From Imbricaverruca yamaguchii (taxonomy: Eukaryota; Arthropoda; Thecostraca; Neoverrucidae), in NCBI GenBank assembly GCA_034440575.1, contig JAOTOL010001366.1, positions 467,501 to 531,500 on the forward strand: DNA of 64,000 bases. Direction: 5' to 3'. This document shows, in pieces, positions 1 through 12,109 of the stretch. The stretch's first letter is position 1; each line of letters begins with the position of its first letter. A program made the position numbers and the translations under genes. Under the pieces are notes generated by a model. The model saw nothing but the letters and a program-made list of their open reading frames with translations. It was not told where the DNA came from and ran no database searches.

Positions 1-239
1 CGTCATGTGTGCTGTGACGTCTCCCGCCAGTCGCAGCAGGACCCCGCGCCGTCATAACGTGCTCAACGGAGCTATGACACGGAACTGCTGCTTGGCTATG
101 CAATGTACCGAGAGTTGGGTGCACCTCTTAAGTCAGTCGCGTGCTGGGGGCGCCTGTTGGGTCATACGTTACTCAGGCACACAGGTGACCCTGACAAACC
201 GTGCAGTGCATCTGAGCCGAACCCTGGCAAGATCACCGA

Positions 240-670
240 CTGGTGTCGCCGTCGTCCCTAGCCCGTCACGCTAGTCCCTAGCCCGTCACGCTAGTCCCTA
301 GCCCGTCACACTAGTCCCTAGCCCGTCACGCTAGTCCCTATCCCGTCACGCTAGTCCCTAGCCTGTCACGCTGGTCCCTAGCCCGTCACACTAGTCCATA
401 GCCCGTCACGCTAGTCCCTAGCCGGTCACGCTAGTCCATAGCCCGTCACGCTAGTCCCTAGCCGGTCACGCTAGTCCCTAGCCCGTCACGCTAGTCCCTA
501 GCCCGTCGCACTAGTCCCTAGCCCGTCACGCTAGTCCCTAGCCCGTCACACTAGTCCCTGGCCCGTCTCGCTAGTCCCTAGCCCGTCACGCTAGTCCCTA
601 GCCTGTCACGCTAGTCCCTAGCCCGTCACGCTAGTCCCTAGCCTGTCACGCTGGTCCCTAGCCGGTCACG
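240..670. repeat. 20-bp tandem array
   Basis: About 21 copies of the unit CTAGTCCCTAGCCCGTCACG, with scattered substitutions (CATA for CCTA, GGTC for CGTC). There is no conserved open frame. It lies left of the last visible PAN exon. Confidence 0.95.
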
Positions 671-751
671 CCATGACGGAGCTCATCTGGATAAGCCATT
701 GTCAACTTAGTCATCAACCCGCCGGATGCTTCGCGGACGCCGACTGACGTG

Positions 752-1620
752 TCGGACTGAGGTATCAGACTGAGGTATCAGACTGAGGTATCAGACTGAG
801 GTATCAGACTGAGGTATCAGACTGAGGTATCAGACTGAGGTATCAGACTGAGGTATCAGACTGAGGTATCAGACTGAGGTATCAGACTGAGGTATCAGAC
901 TGAGGTATCAGACTGAGGTATCAGACTGAGGTATCAGACTGAGGTATCAGACTGGAGGTATCAGACTGAGGTATCAGACTGAGGTGTATCAGACTGAGGT
1001 ATCAGACTGAGGTATCAGACTGAGGTATCAGACTGAGGTATCAGACTGAGGTATCAGACTGAGGTATCAGACTTGAGGTATCAGACTGAGGTATCAGACT
1101 GAGGTATCAGACTGAGGTATCAGACTGAGGTATCAGACTGAGGTATCAGACTGAGGTATCAGACTGAGGTATCAGACTGAGGTATCAGACTGAGGTATCA
1201 GACTGAGGTATCAGACTGAGGTATCAGACTGAGGTATCAGACTGACGTGTCGGACTGAGGTATCAGACTGAGGTATCAGACTGAGGTATCAGACTGAGGT
1301 ATCAGACTGAGGTATCAGACTGAGGTATCAGACTGAGGTATCAGACTGAGGTATCAGACTGAGGTATCAGAATGAGGTATCAGACTGACGTGTCGGACTG
1401 ACGTGTCGGACTGACGTGTCGGACTGACGTGTCGGACTGACGTGTTGGACTGACGTGTTAGACTGACGTGGTATACTGACGTGGTATACTGACGTGTTAG
1501 ACCGACGTGTTAGACCGACGTGTTAGACTGACTTGTTAGACTGACGTGTTAGACTGACGTGTTACACTGACGTGATAAACTGACGTGTCATACTGACGTG
1601 TTAGACTGACGTGTCGGACC
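752..1620. repeat. 13-bp tandem array with two unit families
   Basis: The left and central part is nearly perfect GACTGAGGTATCA, about 48 copies, with one GACTGACGTGTCG unit inside it near 1240. From about 1385 the array switches to GACTGACGTGTCG and then decays into GACTGACGTGTTA variants. The homogeneity of the first part suggests recent expansion. Confidence 0.95.
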
Positions 1621-1744
1621 GCACGTGCCTTGCTAAACAACGGGATGAGCAGAATTCCACCCAAGTCGGCGGTCGGGAAGCACACACCCCACTGATGTTC
1701 ACTGACGCAACGGCGACATTCTGGTGGCATTCCACCGGACGGCC

Positions 1745-2110
1745 GCATTATATCCAGCGGAGGTGAGACCCGCCGAAGGCGGTATGATATTCAGCGGAGG
1801 TGAGACCAGCCGACGGCGGTATGATATTCAGCGGAGGTCCGACCACGCCGACGGCGGTATGATATTCAGCGGAGGTGAGACCAGCCGACGGCGGTATGAT
1901 ATTCAGAGGAGGCGACGCCGACGGGTGTATCCAGCGGAGGGGAGACCAGCCGACGGCGGTATGATATCAGCGGGGGACCCGCCGAGGCGGATGATATTCG
2001 AGCGGAGGTCAGACGGTTCAGCGGAGGTGAGACCAGCCGACGGCGGTATGATATTCAGCGGAGGTGAGACCAGCCGACGGCGGTATGATATTCAGCGGAG
2101 GTAAGACCCG
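1745..2110. repeat. 37-bp tandem array
   Basis: About nine to ten copies of GATATTCAGCGGAGGTGAGA plus CCAGCCGACGGCGGTAT, some truncated or shifted near 1900-2030. An apparent 126-residue plus-strand frame across it is repeat-derived. Confidence 0.9.
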
Positions 2111-3303
2111 CCGACGGCAGCACGACATCCAGCCGCCCCGAACACCCTTCATTGCCGAATCAATTTGATACGACTCGTGCATTCCCAGCGGTCATGCCTG
2201 CTGTTCATGTGCACAATGTCGTGGTCTGTTGGTGCCGAGCGCGCCATCATCTCCGAGCATGTGATAACGGGGCGGCACAGGACGCTGCAGCGAATGCCCA
2301 TTCCCTGCACATGGTTTTACAAGCAGGTGTTTGCAATGCAAAGCGATCCTTATCTCCACTGTCGTGCACGACCCCTGGCGGGGTTGGTCGAGCTGAGCCG
2401 GGCTACAGAGCCTGAATTGTCTCGAAGTTCAAATTTCACTCCGGTTACAGCCGTTATCTAGTCATGGCCAACGCCACAAAGCATTATAAGAGGAGTGCAT
2501 CGCGGTGATGAACAGCACCGGTTTGTGCGGCAGCTTCAAGTGGGTGCTAACTACTACGCTTTGCAGCGCTGGAGAACACTTAGAGGCGGTGCTGTTGTCA
2601 ATTATGCTGGAGAAAAGCTGTTAGTGTTCTTGCTGGGTGGGTGTAGGTTACAAGCATAGCGATTATATTGTCAGGAGTGTATGCAAGTTCAGTGATGTGA
2701 AGGTGACCACACACATTAAGTACTCATGTGTCGGGCTCACCATCTTTTTCTTGTCGTAAAATGTCGCGAAATGTTTTGAAGCTTGCCGAGACGTAAACTG
2801 ATTTCCAATAGCTGCTTCTCCATTGAAAATGGGATGGTATTCAGCAGCGAGAAGTCATTGTCGTACAATGGAAACCGCGCACGTGTGTGCAACCGCGTAA
2901 CCAGGTTCCCAAACCCAGCTGCTGTTTTACTATTCAATATATTCGGTTTCCATGGTAGTTTGAAATTAATTAAAATGTTGTTCCCTTGCTAAATCTCTTC
3001 AAATTAGACATCGCTGGTCGACCAGTTATGGGCAGCTAAGTACACTGATGTTATAACATTAAGAAGTCAAATTACTGAGCGTGCACTGGGTACCTGCAAA
3101 TATTTTGTCCACTCAGTGAGGCCTATGGTACTGCTAAACGCCGATTACGTCCCACTATATCAGTATTCATACGCCAGCAGCTCAAAAGAACCTCTAGCTA
3201 TGTCCCCAAATCTACGAACATCGCTCACCACCAAATTCGAGGTTGGCAAAGCGATGCAGTGCATACATCGGCGACACACGAGCTCCTCTGGTGGAGCACT
3301 CAC
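2111..3303. other. Unique sequence left of the fifth PAN exon
   Basis: This should be intron of the PAN gene. It is AT-richer than the arrays. I see no further PAN or ZP exon, no clear mobile element and no strong repeat here. Confidence 0.4.
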
Positions 3304-3448
3304 CGGTGAGGCAGAGGTTCTCAAAGTAGTCGATCTCGTCGGAGTCGACCATCTCGATGGTCTCGTCGACAGAGCGTCGGTCTTGCTCGGATAGGCGGCA
3401 CTGCAGCGACATGTAGCTGTACTCCGCCGACCGGCACGGGAACCGTCC
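3304..3448 (-). CDS. PAN-domain protein, fifth coding exon (PAN 2, second half)
   Basis: This 145-nt exon follows the acceptor CGTTTCAG|GG and ends at the donor ACCG|GTGAGT. It enters in phase 0 and leaves in phase 1, so it joins exactly to the preceding exon (...ACLNE|GRFPCRSAEY). It encodes residues 162-209, including SYMSLQCRLSEQDRRSVDET and VDSDEIDYFENLCLT. Cys166, Cys178 and Cys207 complete the six cysteines of PAN 2. I find no following exon, and the gene probably continues beyond position 1; the ZP domain expected of the nompA/neo/nyo/mey/tyn group is not seen. The acceptor and first ~20 bases of this exon have been amplified into the adjacent minisatellite at 3449-3960. Confidence 0.88.
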
Positions 3449-3960
3449 CTGAAACGTCCGCCCACACTGTCATCCGACCGGCATGGGTACCGTCCCTGAA
3501 ACGGCCGCCCACACTGTCACGACCGGCACGGGAACCGTCCCTGAAACTGCCGCCCACACTGTCACCGTGCACATCGACCGGCACGGGTATCGTCCCTGAA
3601 ACGGCCGCCCACACTGTCACCGTGCACTCCGACCGGCACGGGAACCGTCCCTGAAACGGCCGCCCACACTGTCACCGTGCACACCGACCGGCACGGGTAT
3701 CGTCCCTGAAACGGCCGCCCACACTGTCACGACCGGCACGGGAACCGTCCCTGAAACGGCCGCCCACACTGTCACCGTGCACTCCGACCGGCACGGGTAT
3801 CGTCCCTGAAACGGCCGCCCACACTGTCACGGTGCAGCTCCTGAAACGGCCGCCCACACTGTACGACCGGCACGGACGTCCCTAAACGGCATACACGACC
3901 GGCATGGGAACCGTCCCTGAAACGGCCGCCCACACTGTCACAGTGCACACCGACTGCCGA
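3449..3960. repeat. Minisatellite with a 3' splice site and exon start in each unit
   Basis: About eleven units of 45-56 bp are built on GACCGGCACGGGAACCGTCC followed by CTGAAACGGCCGCCCACACT. Read on the minus strand, nearly every unit contains the GTTTCAG acceptor followed by the first ~20 bases of the fifth PAN exon (GGACGGTTCCCGTGCCGGTC). The live exon at 3448 is in effect the last unit of the array. Units vary by short insertions such as CCGTGCACA. Confidence 0.92.
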
Positions 3961-4076
3961 CCACACTGCCATAGTGCACACCTACTGCCGACCACACTAG
4001 CCTAGTGCACACCGACAACCCACCGTAATGGCATACTCGCAGTGCATATCGACTGTCGCCCACGCTGTCATGATGT

Positions 4077-4142
4077 ACGAGCTCTTCTGGTGGAGCACTC
4101 ACCGGTGAGGCAGAGGTTCTCAAAGGCAGAGGTTCTCAAAGT
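4077..4142 (-). pseudogene. Relic duplicate of the 3' end of the fifth PAN exon
   Basis: Positions 4077-4125 match 3278-3326 at 48 of 49 bases. The copied piece holds the last 23 exon bases (encoding the ...ENLCLT end), the GTGAGT donor and 26 intron bases. A 16-bp internal duplication follows at 4126-4141. The rest of the duplicated exon is absent; in its place, toward the live exon, lies the array at 3449-3960. This points to an ancient tandem duplication of the exon whose middle was lost or replaced by repeat expansion. As it stands it offers an orphan donor site inside the intron. Confidence 0.85.
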
Positions 4143-6584
4143 CATACTGTCATTGTGCACTCCTACTGACAGTCATACTGCCATAATGCACAGCGACTGC
4201 ATCACAGCGCCATAATGTACACCCTAAATTCCGGCTACGCTGTCATGATGCAGGCCGTTGCCGACCTCAGTGTCGTGCTGCACATCGCTTGCCACCCATT
4301 GTCACACCACACATTGATTGAATTGCTGTTGAATTCGTGCATTGCTCATGTTGTAATATAAATCTGGCCTATGTCTACCAATCCGCCGAAGTTTTATTTT
4401 ATCTTCATTTATTTCAGCCCAGCTTGGAGAACCACGAAAGTGTTTTAACATGCAATTAAAAGTTAAACGTTCCATTGGAATTCAATGACACTTGTTATTC
4501 AAAATAAAAGTAATAATCTAGAAATTCATCGAGCACCTGAGAATGTGTGTGCCATGGAAGTGCATCCGGCATGTAATAGACGTCCGACAACTCGTGCACT
4601 AGAAACAGTGTGCGGAGTGAAACGAAAAATTATGTCTGAATGCGCAAACATCCCGCGTGCTCGGTGCGTGCTTCCATGAATAAATATTGCCAACATACCA
4701 CCAGGTGAACCAAGTACCGAGCTTAGAACACATCCAAGTGGTTGAAGTATTTTGTACATTTCAGTAGTTGCTGGTTCCAAGCTACTACTCAACTGCATTG
4801 AATACTTAATTGGATTTAATACGTAATTTGAACGCATGCTGTCAAGCGACATGGCCCAATGCAAATAGCTTGGGTACATACTCCTAAAACGTCGGTCACT
4901 TCACACGATCGTGCCGTTTGTGGCGTCGGCGTACACCGTGTGACATTGACGGCAGCCAACCGCCAGCACGAGCAGCTCCCGCGACAGCAACTCGTCACGA
5001 GGCGGGTCGGCGGCGCGGGCCCAGTTCGCCTGCTGGTGCGCCACTGTCCACTCGCGGTCACAAACGAGCTCGACCGGGCCCGCCGTTGCGGCCGACCGCC
5101 CCGCCACGAAATCAATTGGCTGTTGGAGGCGGCGGCGGCGGTGTCTCATTAACGGGACCCGTGTCGGAGCCGACGGGCCCGCCTATCATGCAGGTGACCC
5201 GTGAGTTGACCCGGTCGGTGCCGGCGCCGCCGGCCGCCCTGCTCCGCCCGGCTCGCCTACCAACAATGGCCGGAGCATCTGCCTCGGGTTCGACGTTTGT
5301 CATCCCGAACGGCGCACTCTCCGGAAAACAATGCTCTTTTTGTTCTCTTTTGTCTCTTTTGTCCAGGACTGCATTGAATCGCTTGGCAATTAATTGGTGT
5401 AGGAATATTGCTGCTTCATAATGAATTGGTGCAAGCTCATTGCTACTTAATCCGCACATACTCCAACACACGGGTTATTATATTCGGGCTTTCTATCCTG
5501 TAGGAGCAAACCATATAATCATGGAAAACAACTGAGTCTTTTTCATCTCGGATGTTTGAGTTCTTGGATGCCCACTTTCGTTGTTCCGAATCGCATTTTT
5601 CCTACTTTGCATCTCATATTTAGGCAGAACGATGAAAAGTGCTAAAATAAGCTTATAATTCCAAATAAAATAAACAGCAAATTATAATCTCTACACGGGA
5701 TGGGCCAACAACTTCGCTTTTCTAATTCCAGAGTATAAATATCTAGATGCATCCATTTTCCCAGCCGTCCCAGTAGCAGCGGCCACCGTCTACGCCGGTG
5801 CCGACAATGCCCGGCCGTCTCAGTCAGCCGGTGCCGACAACAACTTACGATACCCTACAATACCCTACAATATCCTAGAAAACCCTACGATAACCTATAA
5901 CATAACCATATGCCCTACAATACCATACAATAGCCTACAGTATGGTACCATATTCCTCAATGTCAAGTACACGTGACGATACCATACCCTGCAATGTCCT
6001 ACAATACCGTACAATACCCGGCCGACCGCACAGGAAGTCTCGAGCGCCGACATAATTGAATCGCAGAGCTGCCGCCGTAATGGGCCTTCTCGGCCGGCCG
6101 CTGATCGCTTAGCGGAGCAGGTAGCGGCAGTCGTGACAAGCAAGACCTGGCCGTTAAGATGCCGACCGCAGGACGACGGAGAGAATGGGCTGGGAGGGCT
6201 GGCTCAATTGCGTCGATGGCCTTAATGATGCGGAATAATCGCAACGCAGGCTACTTTTTCCATCAACAAGAGGCACTTGGGAGCGGGCGTAAACGGGTAG
6301 CGGTTCCAGTGCAGTGCCGCGGGCAAGGCCCGAGAGCCGCCCGCACCGAGACCTTCACCCGACGAGACCGCTCCTCCCGTCGTCGACACATGGCGCCGGC
6401 GAGGCGCACAGCGGCGTGTGCGGTCGACGAACCGGACTGGCAGCGTGTGCGACCGCTGGCGGGCGTCGGCTCCGTCTGCGGAAGACGGCGCCCGACAGCT
6501 GCTGCGTCACAGCCGACGGCCACTCTCGGCCACGCGCCGCACGGACGTCTGCCGCGGCGTCCGGCCGCCGCGCTGGGGCCTTAC
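4143..6584. other. Intron sequence of the PAN gene
   Basis: This is part of the 3.1-kb intron between the fourth and fifth PAN exons. A CpG-dense island-like patch lies at about 4900-5300, between AT-rich flanks. At 5845-6015 there is a degenerate short repeat based on TACCCTACAA, with palindromic pieces. No exon is required here, because the flanking exon phases and protein sequence join directly. Confidence 0.5.
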
Positions 6585-6706
6585 CTCGTTCAGGCAGGCG
6601 GCGAGACAGGCCTCCTTGGTGGAGGTGAACATGAGGGCGTTGTCGAGGCCGCGCAGCATCTTGCGCGGCAGCCGCTCGAACGTCCACGGCCGGTTGCACA
6701 CTTTTT
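6585..6706 (-). CDS. PAN-domain protein, fourth coding exon (PAN 2, first half)
   Basis: This 122-nt exon runs from the acceptor CGTTTCAG|AA to the donor GAG|GTAAGG. It enters in phase 1 and leaves in phase 0. It encodes Glu121 (split codon) and residues 122-161: KVCNRPWTFERLPRKMLRGL followed by DNALMFTSTKEACLAACLNE. Cys124, Cys154 and Cys158 occupy the first three positions of a PAN_1 domain. The wording TSTKEACLAACLNE is characteristic, from my knowledge of the family, of the second PAN domain of arthropod PAN-ZP cuticle proteins. This exon is the strongest single piece of evidence for family identity. The codons are strongly biased to G or C at the third position. Confidence 0.9.
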
Positions 6707-7109
6707 CTGAAACGGGGCGCGATCGTCAGCGCACGGCAGCTGGCCGCCGCGAGACGAAGCCAGACACAGGCGATACACCGGTATCGTCTGCACGGCGGCA
6801 GGCTGGTCAGATTCACACGCGCACACACACGCACGCGCACGCGGCACAGTCACAGGGTGACCCATATCCACCGCGACGGGATTCGATTACCGTGACGTGA
6901 CGGGATGTTGTCCGGGAGTCGACCGAGTGCCGGGATTGTGAGAACTGGTGCAAATATCGGTGCTCAGCCGTGTGAATTTCCATTTGAATCCGCGAGAAGG
7001 GCCACTTTGTCGCGTTCGTCAACAGTCTCTTCGATCCACCGTCACGGTTGGCTGGCCAGGGCCGTTACACACTGGCCCTCTGAGCGCCTGCCTCGCCGAT
7101 TACGGCTCT

Positions 7110-7705
7110 AGACAGCAGCCCGTCTGGTAACCACAGCTCCACACAGCAGCCTGCCTGGCCGCCACAGCTCTGCATAGCAGCCCGTCTGGCCACCACAGCT
7201 TCACACAGCAGTCTGCCTGACCACCACAGCTCCACACAGCAGCCTGCCTGGCCGCCACAGCTCTGCACAGCAGCCTGCCTGACCGCCACAGCTTCACACA
7301 GCAGCCTGCATGGCAGCCACAGCTTCACACAGCAGCCTGCCTGGCCGCCACAGCTCTGCACAGCAGCCTGCATGGCAACCACAGCTTCACACAGCAGCCT
7401 GCCTGGCCACTACAGCTTCACACAGCAGCCTGCCTGGCCACCACAGCTTCACACAGCAGCCTGCATGGCAGCCACAGCTTCACACAGCAGCCTGCCTGAC
7501 CGCCACAGCTCTGCACAGCAGCCTGCCTGGCTATCACAGCTCTGCACAGCAGTCTGCCTGACCACCACAGCTTCACACAGCAACCTACCTGGCCGCCAAA
7601 GCTCTACACGGGAGCATACCTGGCCATCACAACTCTCTACTGGAGCATACATGGCCACCACACCCCAACACGGGAGCATACCTCGCCACCACAGATCCAC
7701 ACTGG
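7110..7705. repeat. 31-bp tandem array
   Basis: About nineteen units based on CACAGCAGCCTGCCTGGCCG CCACAGCTTCA, decaying at the right into CACGGGAGCATACCTGGCCA variants. It lies inside the 7.3-kb PAN-gene intron. Open frames on both strands are by-products of the repeat. Confidence 0.93.
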
Positions 7706-10680
7706 AGTAGTTCTTATAGAACACAGTCTGCCATCGCTCGGCATTCCGAAACTAGCCCACGACTCTTAGCTCTGTACAAGAACCTAAAAAGCCTGCGTCT
7801 CTGCATAGGAACAAAATCCGGAAATCTAGGCGCATACCCTGCCCGCCGATGGACGGTCCCCGCTGAGGAGAATGAGTCGTGAGGAAATTCTGGGCAGGGA
7901 TCAAGTTCTGACTCCACAATTATACTAGAACGTAGAGCTGAAGGCTGCCAACGCGTGCGAATTGTAAGTTTGTTTCAACCTTGGCGGCGCCTAGGGGTCA
8001 TTTTGACTCATCCTCCTGACGTTTTTAAAGATAATACTCGACGCATTCACGATGTCGCCTTGACGTTTAGCACGACTTCGATCACGCTAGTTGCGCAAAT
8101 TACGTCAATGCAATGCGTTTTGGAATCCTGAGGTGGAGAACCAGTGCGGATCGAAGTCAAGTTACGGCCTCGCGCTGTTTATATGCATGCTGCTTATGTG
8201 CACAATGCGTTGTTGATATATATAATTATATGTATATATATATATGTATATATGTATGCATGTATATACTCGAATTACTACTTACTCGCACAGACAAATC
8301 GAACAAGACGGAACTAAAAATTAAGAATGAGTGCATATGTACGTGATCAAGGCAAGATGAAGAGATAAAAATGTGACCTCAAATAAGGTGACTAGTCCAA
8401 AGTAGATGCACACAAACCCCACTACCATGCTGGTGTGTTCAAAATTGTAAAAGTACATCAAGCATAGCTTCCGTGCTGGTCGTGCAGATTACACTCCACC
8501 ATATTCCCGAGTAGATTTCAACCGAGGTAACCTAAAATTAGCTAACTTCATCTAACTTAACCTAACCTATCCTAATTTAGCTTAAGCTCATCTCAGCCTA
8601 ACTTAGCGTAATATTTTTTTTCTCCTGCGTATTGTTTTGTTCCCGAGCAAGAGCCCGTTGTGTACGTAATGGTGATTTATATCCCCTAAGCGAGTGCCAG
8701 GTTGAACATTATTATCAGGTCAAATGACTGAAACATGACCAAAAACATCTCAATGACCCGTGCATTCCAAAATTTCAACCATTCTGATGTTAGAACGTTT
8801 AACCCAAACGGTTTCAACGGTTATCCCAGTGGAAGTTTGCACATTGGGCTCATTGATGATTTTACTGGGGTCTAAATGTGTCCATTGTAAATTGTCGGAT
8901 TTACTTATAATTTCCTTTGGAAATTTGACAAGCAATAAAAGGCTGCATTATTTTCTTCGAAGTTGTCAAACAATATGTAAAGCATAGGGCTTTCCTTTAC
9001 TGGCACTACTTATCTTTCCTGAATGCCACCATCTGGTTTGCAAATTTGTCGCCTTCAACAGTTCATCACTTATTTGCAGTTATTGAACCACGTCTCCGAT
9101 TAATGAGGAAGCATCATTGGCTGTTCAAATACGAAGAAATGATCTGCGCAGCTATTCCATGACGTGCAAAGCGACGGAAGCCGGAACTTCCGTCGTGACC
9201 GGCGATGCCAGGGTTCACCAGCCACACTGCACGCCTCCTCCCGGCAGTTTGTCTCTCTGGTGGGATGACGGCGCGCTCGCGGCTTAAACGATCACTTCCG
9301 CTCAGACACTGTCCGCTCAGTCATTGCTCCCGGACGTAAGAAGCCTTTGTTCGGCGATTGACTCTGGGTGGTTTCCGATGACACCCTGTGGCTGAATGGC
9401 TCCTTGGGAATTAATCAAGGATTGCCTCAAGAACTGTAGCATGTAATTGGGAAGCCCCAACACTAGCAACACGGCGCAATGTTCAAGAAATAACTGAGCC
9501 TTAGTGACAAACGGCGCCAGCGAATGAATTGCTGGCTGACAATTACATTTTACTTCCTGACTTAGTCGAAAACAATGAACTACTTAGATAGGGCATTCGA
9601 AAAATGCACGAAACGTATCCACACTACTAGGCCTTGGGTGCTATTTTTATTCTCAGCTGGCTGAACTTGAGAATGGCTAATCACGCGGCTAAAGGAATGC
9701 TTATTCAAGCTGCTTAATTCAGATTATTTTAAGACGCTTAACCTGTCTTGTATTAAGGTAGAATAGGTGTGTGTCGGATTGACTTCGCAGACAGGACTTG
9801 CTCTGAGTCAGCCATTACCGTCTGCTAGTACATGCGCGGCCCGGCCGCATGCCCCGGGGAACATCGATCGTGTCACGGGATACTTTCTGATCATCACGAC
9901 GGAGATATTGCTGTAGTTCCAGCCGCGCACATATGTCCTAATTTTGGTGCACCTCAAAGCAAACAGGCGGCCAGTCTGTGCAGCAAGGTTTCAGTAACTA
10001 TATGCTCCTATCGGTGCATTGCGTGTGCAAGCGTCTATTCTCGTGATAGTGAATTATACAAAGAGTTATTGTATTGGAACTCCTCACGACTTACTTTATA
10101 GTTGTTTTTATGATAAAATATAGCTGGCGTTCGCGATAATTTTCTGTCACACAGGTGACAAACTTAGCTTTCTCGAACATTGGTTAACTGGGAATTTTGG
10201 TGCCGGGTGACAAAGTAACGCCACACATTTTGGATTGTGAGGGGCAGGGAGGCAATTACGTTTCGGGTCGATCTCATTGTTGCAAGGCCACAGGGATACT
10301 ATGAAACTTTCCGAAATCAGACGACCATCCGCTTAAAAGAAGACCATATCTAAGCTGCTTAAATCATTCGTTAATGTGACAAAATGTTCCCCCTGAGTTT
10401 TCGTGTAAGACAAAGTTCAGCATTTGTTGACGTCTGGCCGAAGGTTTCATTTGCTTCAAAGAGCATATATAACATTGCCATGATAATTGAAGTAGACTCA
10501 GGCATAGTCTCTTAAACTTTTACAAAGCACGATTAATACTCACCTTAATTCTTCCTGGTTCTATGGAACATACGGCATATCAAAATAGTTCCTCTCGGGT
10601 TAACCATGGCAATCACTTTGTTTTGCGTGAAGTTCAGTTGGATCTCATGCTCAGCTTCCGAAGGTAGGCAAGGGCTGCGG
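7706..10680. other. Unique intron sequence
   Basis: Mostly AT-rich sequence inside the large PAN-gene intron. It holds an imperfect TA/TG microsatellite at about 8217-8275 and a short degenerate CCTAACTTAACCTAACC tract near 8530-8610. No exon or recognisable transposon protein was seen. Confidence 0.45.
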
Positions 10681-10689
10681 TACAGGGGT

Positions 10690-11705
10690 ACTCTGCTGCC
10701 AGTCGGTGGACGTCACGTCCCGTTACCGGGCAGGCTGCTCTACTGGTGGACGCCACGTCCCGTTACCGGGCAGGCTGCTCTACTGGTGGACGCCACGTCC
10801 CGTTACCGGGCAGGCTGCTCTATTGGTGGACGGCACGTCCGTTACCGGGCAGGCTACTCTACTGGTGGACGTCGCGTCCCGTTACCGGGCAGGCTGCTCC
10901 ACTGGTGGACGTCGCGTCCCATTACCGGGCAGGCTACTTTACTGGTGGACGTCGCGTCCTGTTAACGGGCAGGCTACTCTACTGGTGGACGTCGCGTCCC
11001 GTTACCGGGCAGGCTGCTCTATTGGTGGACGGCACGTCCGTTACCGGGCAGGCTGCTCTACTGGTGGACGTCGCGTCCCGTTACCGGGCAGGCTGCTCCA
11101 CTGGTGGACGTCGCGTCCCGTTACCGGGCAGGCTGCTCTACTGGTGGACGTCACGTCCCGTTACCGGGCAGGCTGTCCCGGACGTCGTCCCATTACCGGG
11201 CAGGCTACTTTACTGGTGGACGTCGCGTCCTGTTACCGGGCAGGCTGCTCCACTGGTGGACGCCACGTCCGTTGCCAGACAGGCTGCTCCACTGGTGGAC
11301 GCCACGTCCCGTTACCGGGCAGGCTGCTCTACTGGTGGACGCCACGTCCAGTTACCGGGCAGGCTGCTCCACTGGTGGACGCCACGTCCTGTTGCCGGGC
11401 AGGCTGCTCTACTGGTGGACGCCACGTCCCGTTACCGGGCAGGCTGCTCTACTGGTGGACGCCACGTCCCGTTACCGGGCAGGCTGCTCTACTGGTGGAC
11501 GCCACGTCCCGTTACCGGGCAGGCTGCTCCACTGGTGGACGCCACGTCCTGTTGCCGGGCAGGCTACTCTATTGGTGGACGTCGCGTCCCGTTACCGGGC
11601 AGGCTGCTCCATTGGTGGACGCCACGTCCCGCTACCGGGCAGGCTGCTCCACTGGTGGACGCCACGTCCAGTTACCGGGCAGGCTGCCTTTCTGCCAGTC
11701 AGTGA
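10690..11705. repeat. 40-bp tandem array
   Basis: About 25 copies of GGTGGACGCCACGTCCCGTT followed by ACCGGGCAGGCTGCTCTACT. Variants are GCC/GTC/GTCG in the ACGTC segment and occasional 1-bp losses. Because 40 is not a multiple of three, all three plus-strand frames cycle through the same text, which yields several overlapping open frames of 200-343 residues. None is credible as a gene. Confidence 0.96.
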
Positions 11706-12109
11706 GTGCCACGTCCCGTTGCCATAGCGACAAATGACCCTCATTAGCCGGGCGCGCTCTGCGCTATATCTCTCACGGCTGCGATACAGGAAATGTCGTG
11801 ATATACTAATGGTTCCTGGGCAGGACCTGCACGACTCACTGATATCACGCCCGTAAAGCGGCAGACAGAAGTCGACAGCCTTTTGCAGCGCTCAGCATTA
11901 GTCACGAAGAGTGTTCACCGGATGGGTCGGCGGCGACGAAGCGTCAACTCGTGAGCTTTTACGACTGCCTGCCGGGGACTGGCTGGCCAGGTGGTGGCGA
12001 CGGCGGCGGCGTGAGAGGTCAACCCCCTGACGGCTCGTGCCGACCAGCTGCGGCCCGCTGCCCAGACGTGCACCGACCCGGGCGCCGACTAGGAGCGACA
12101 GCTGCGGCA

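Noticed and set aside
240..2110. CRISPR-like arrays
   Set aside because: Units are head-to-tail without unique spacers, and the window is eukaryotic.
8530..8610. Telomeric (TTAGG)n-type sequence
   Set aside because: Only a short degenerate CCTAA-like stretch, within a gene intron.
10706..11737. 343-codon plus-strand open frame
   Set aside because: It lies wholly in the 40-bp array; the three frames repeat the same text, and it is inside an intron of the PAN gene.
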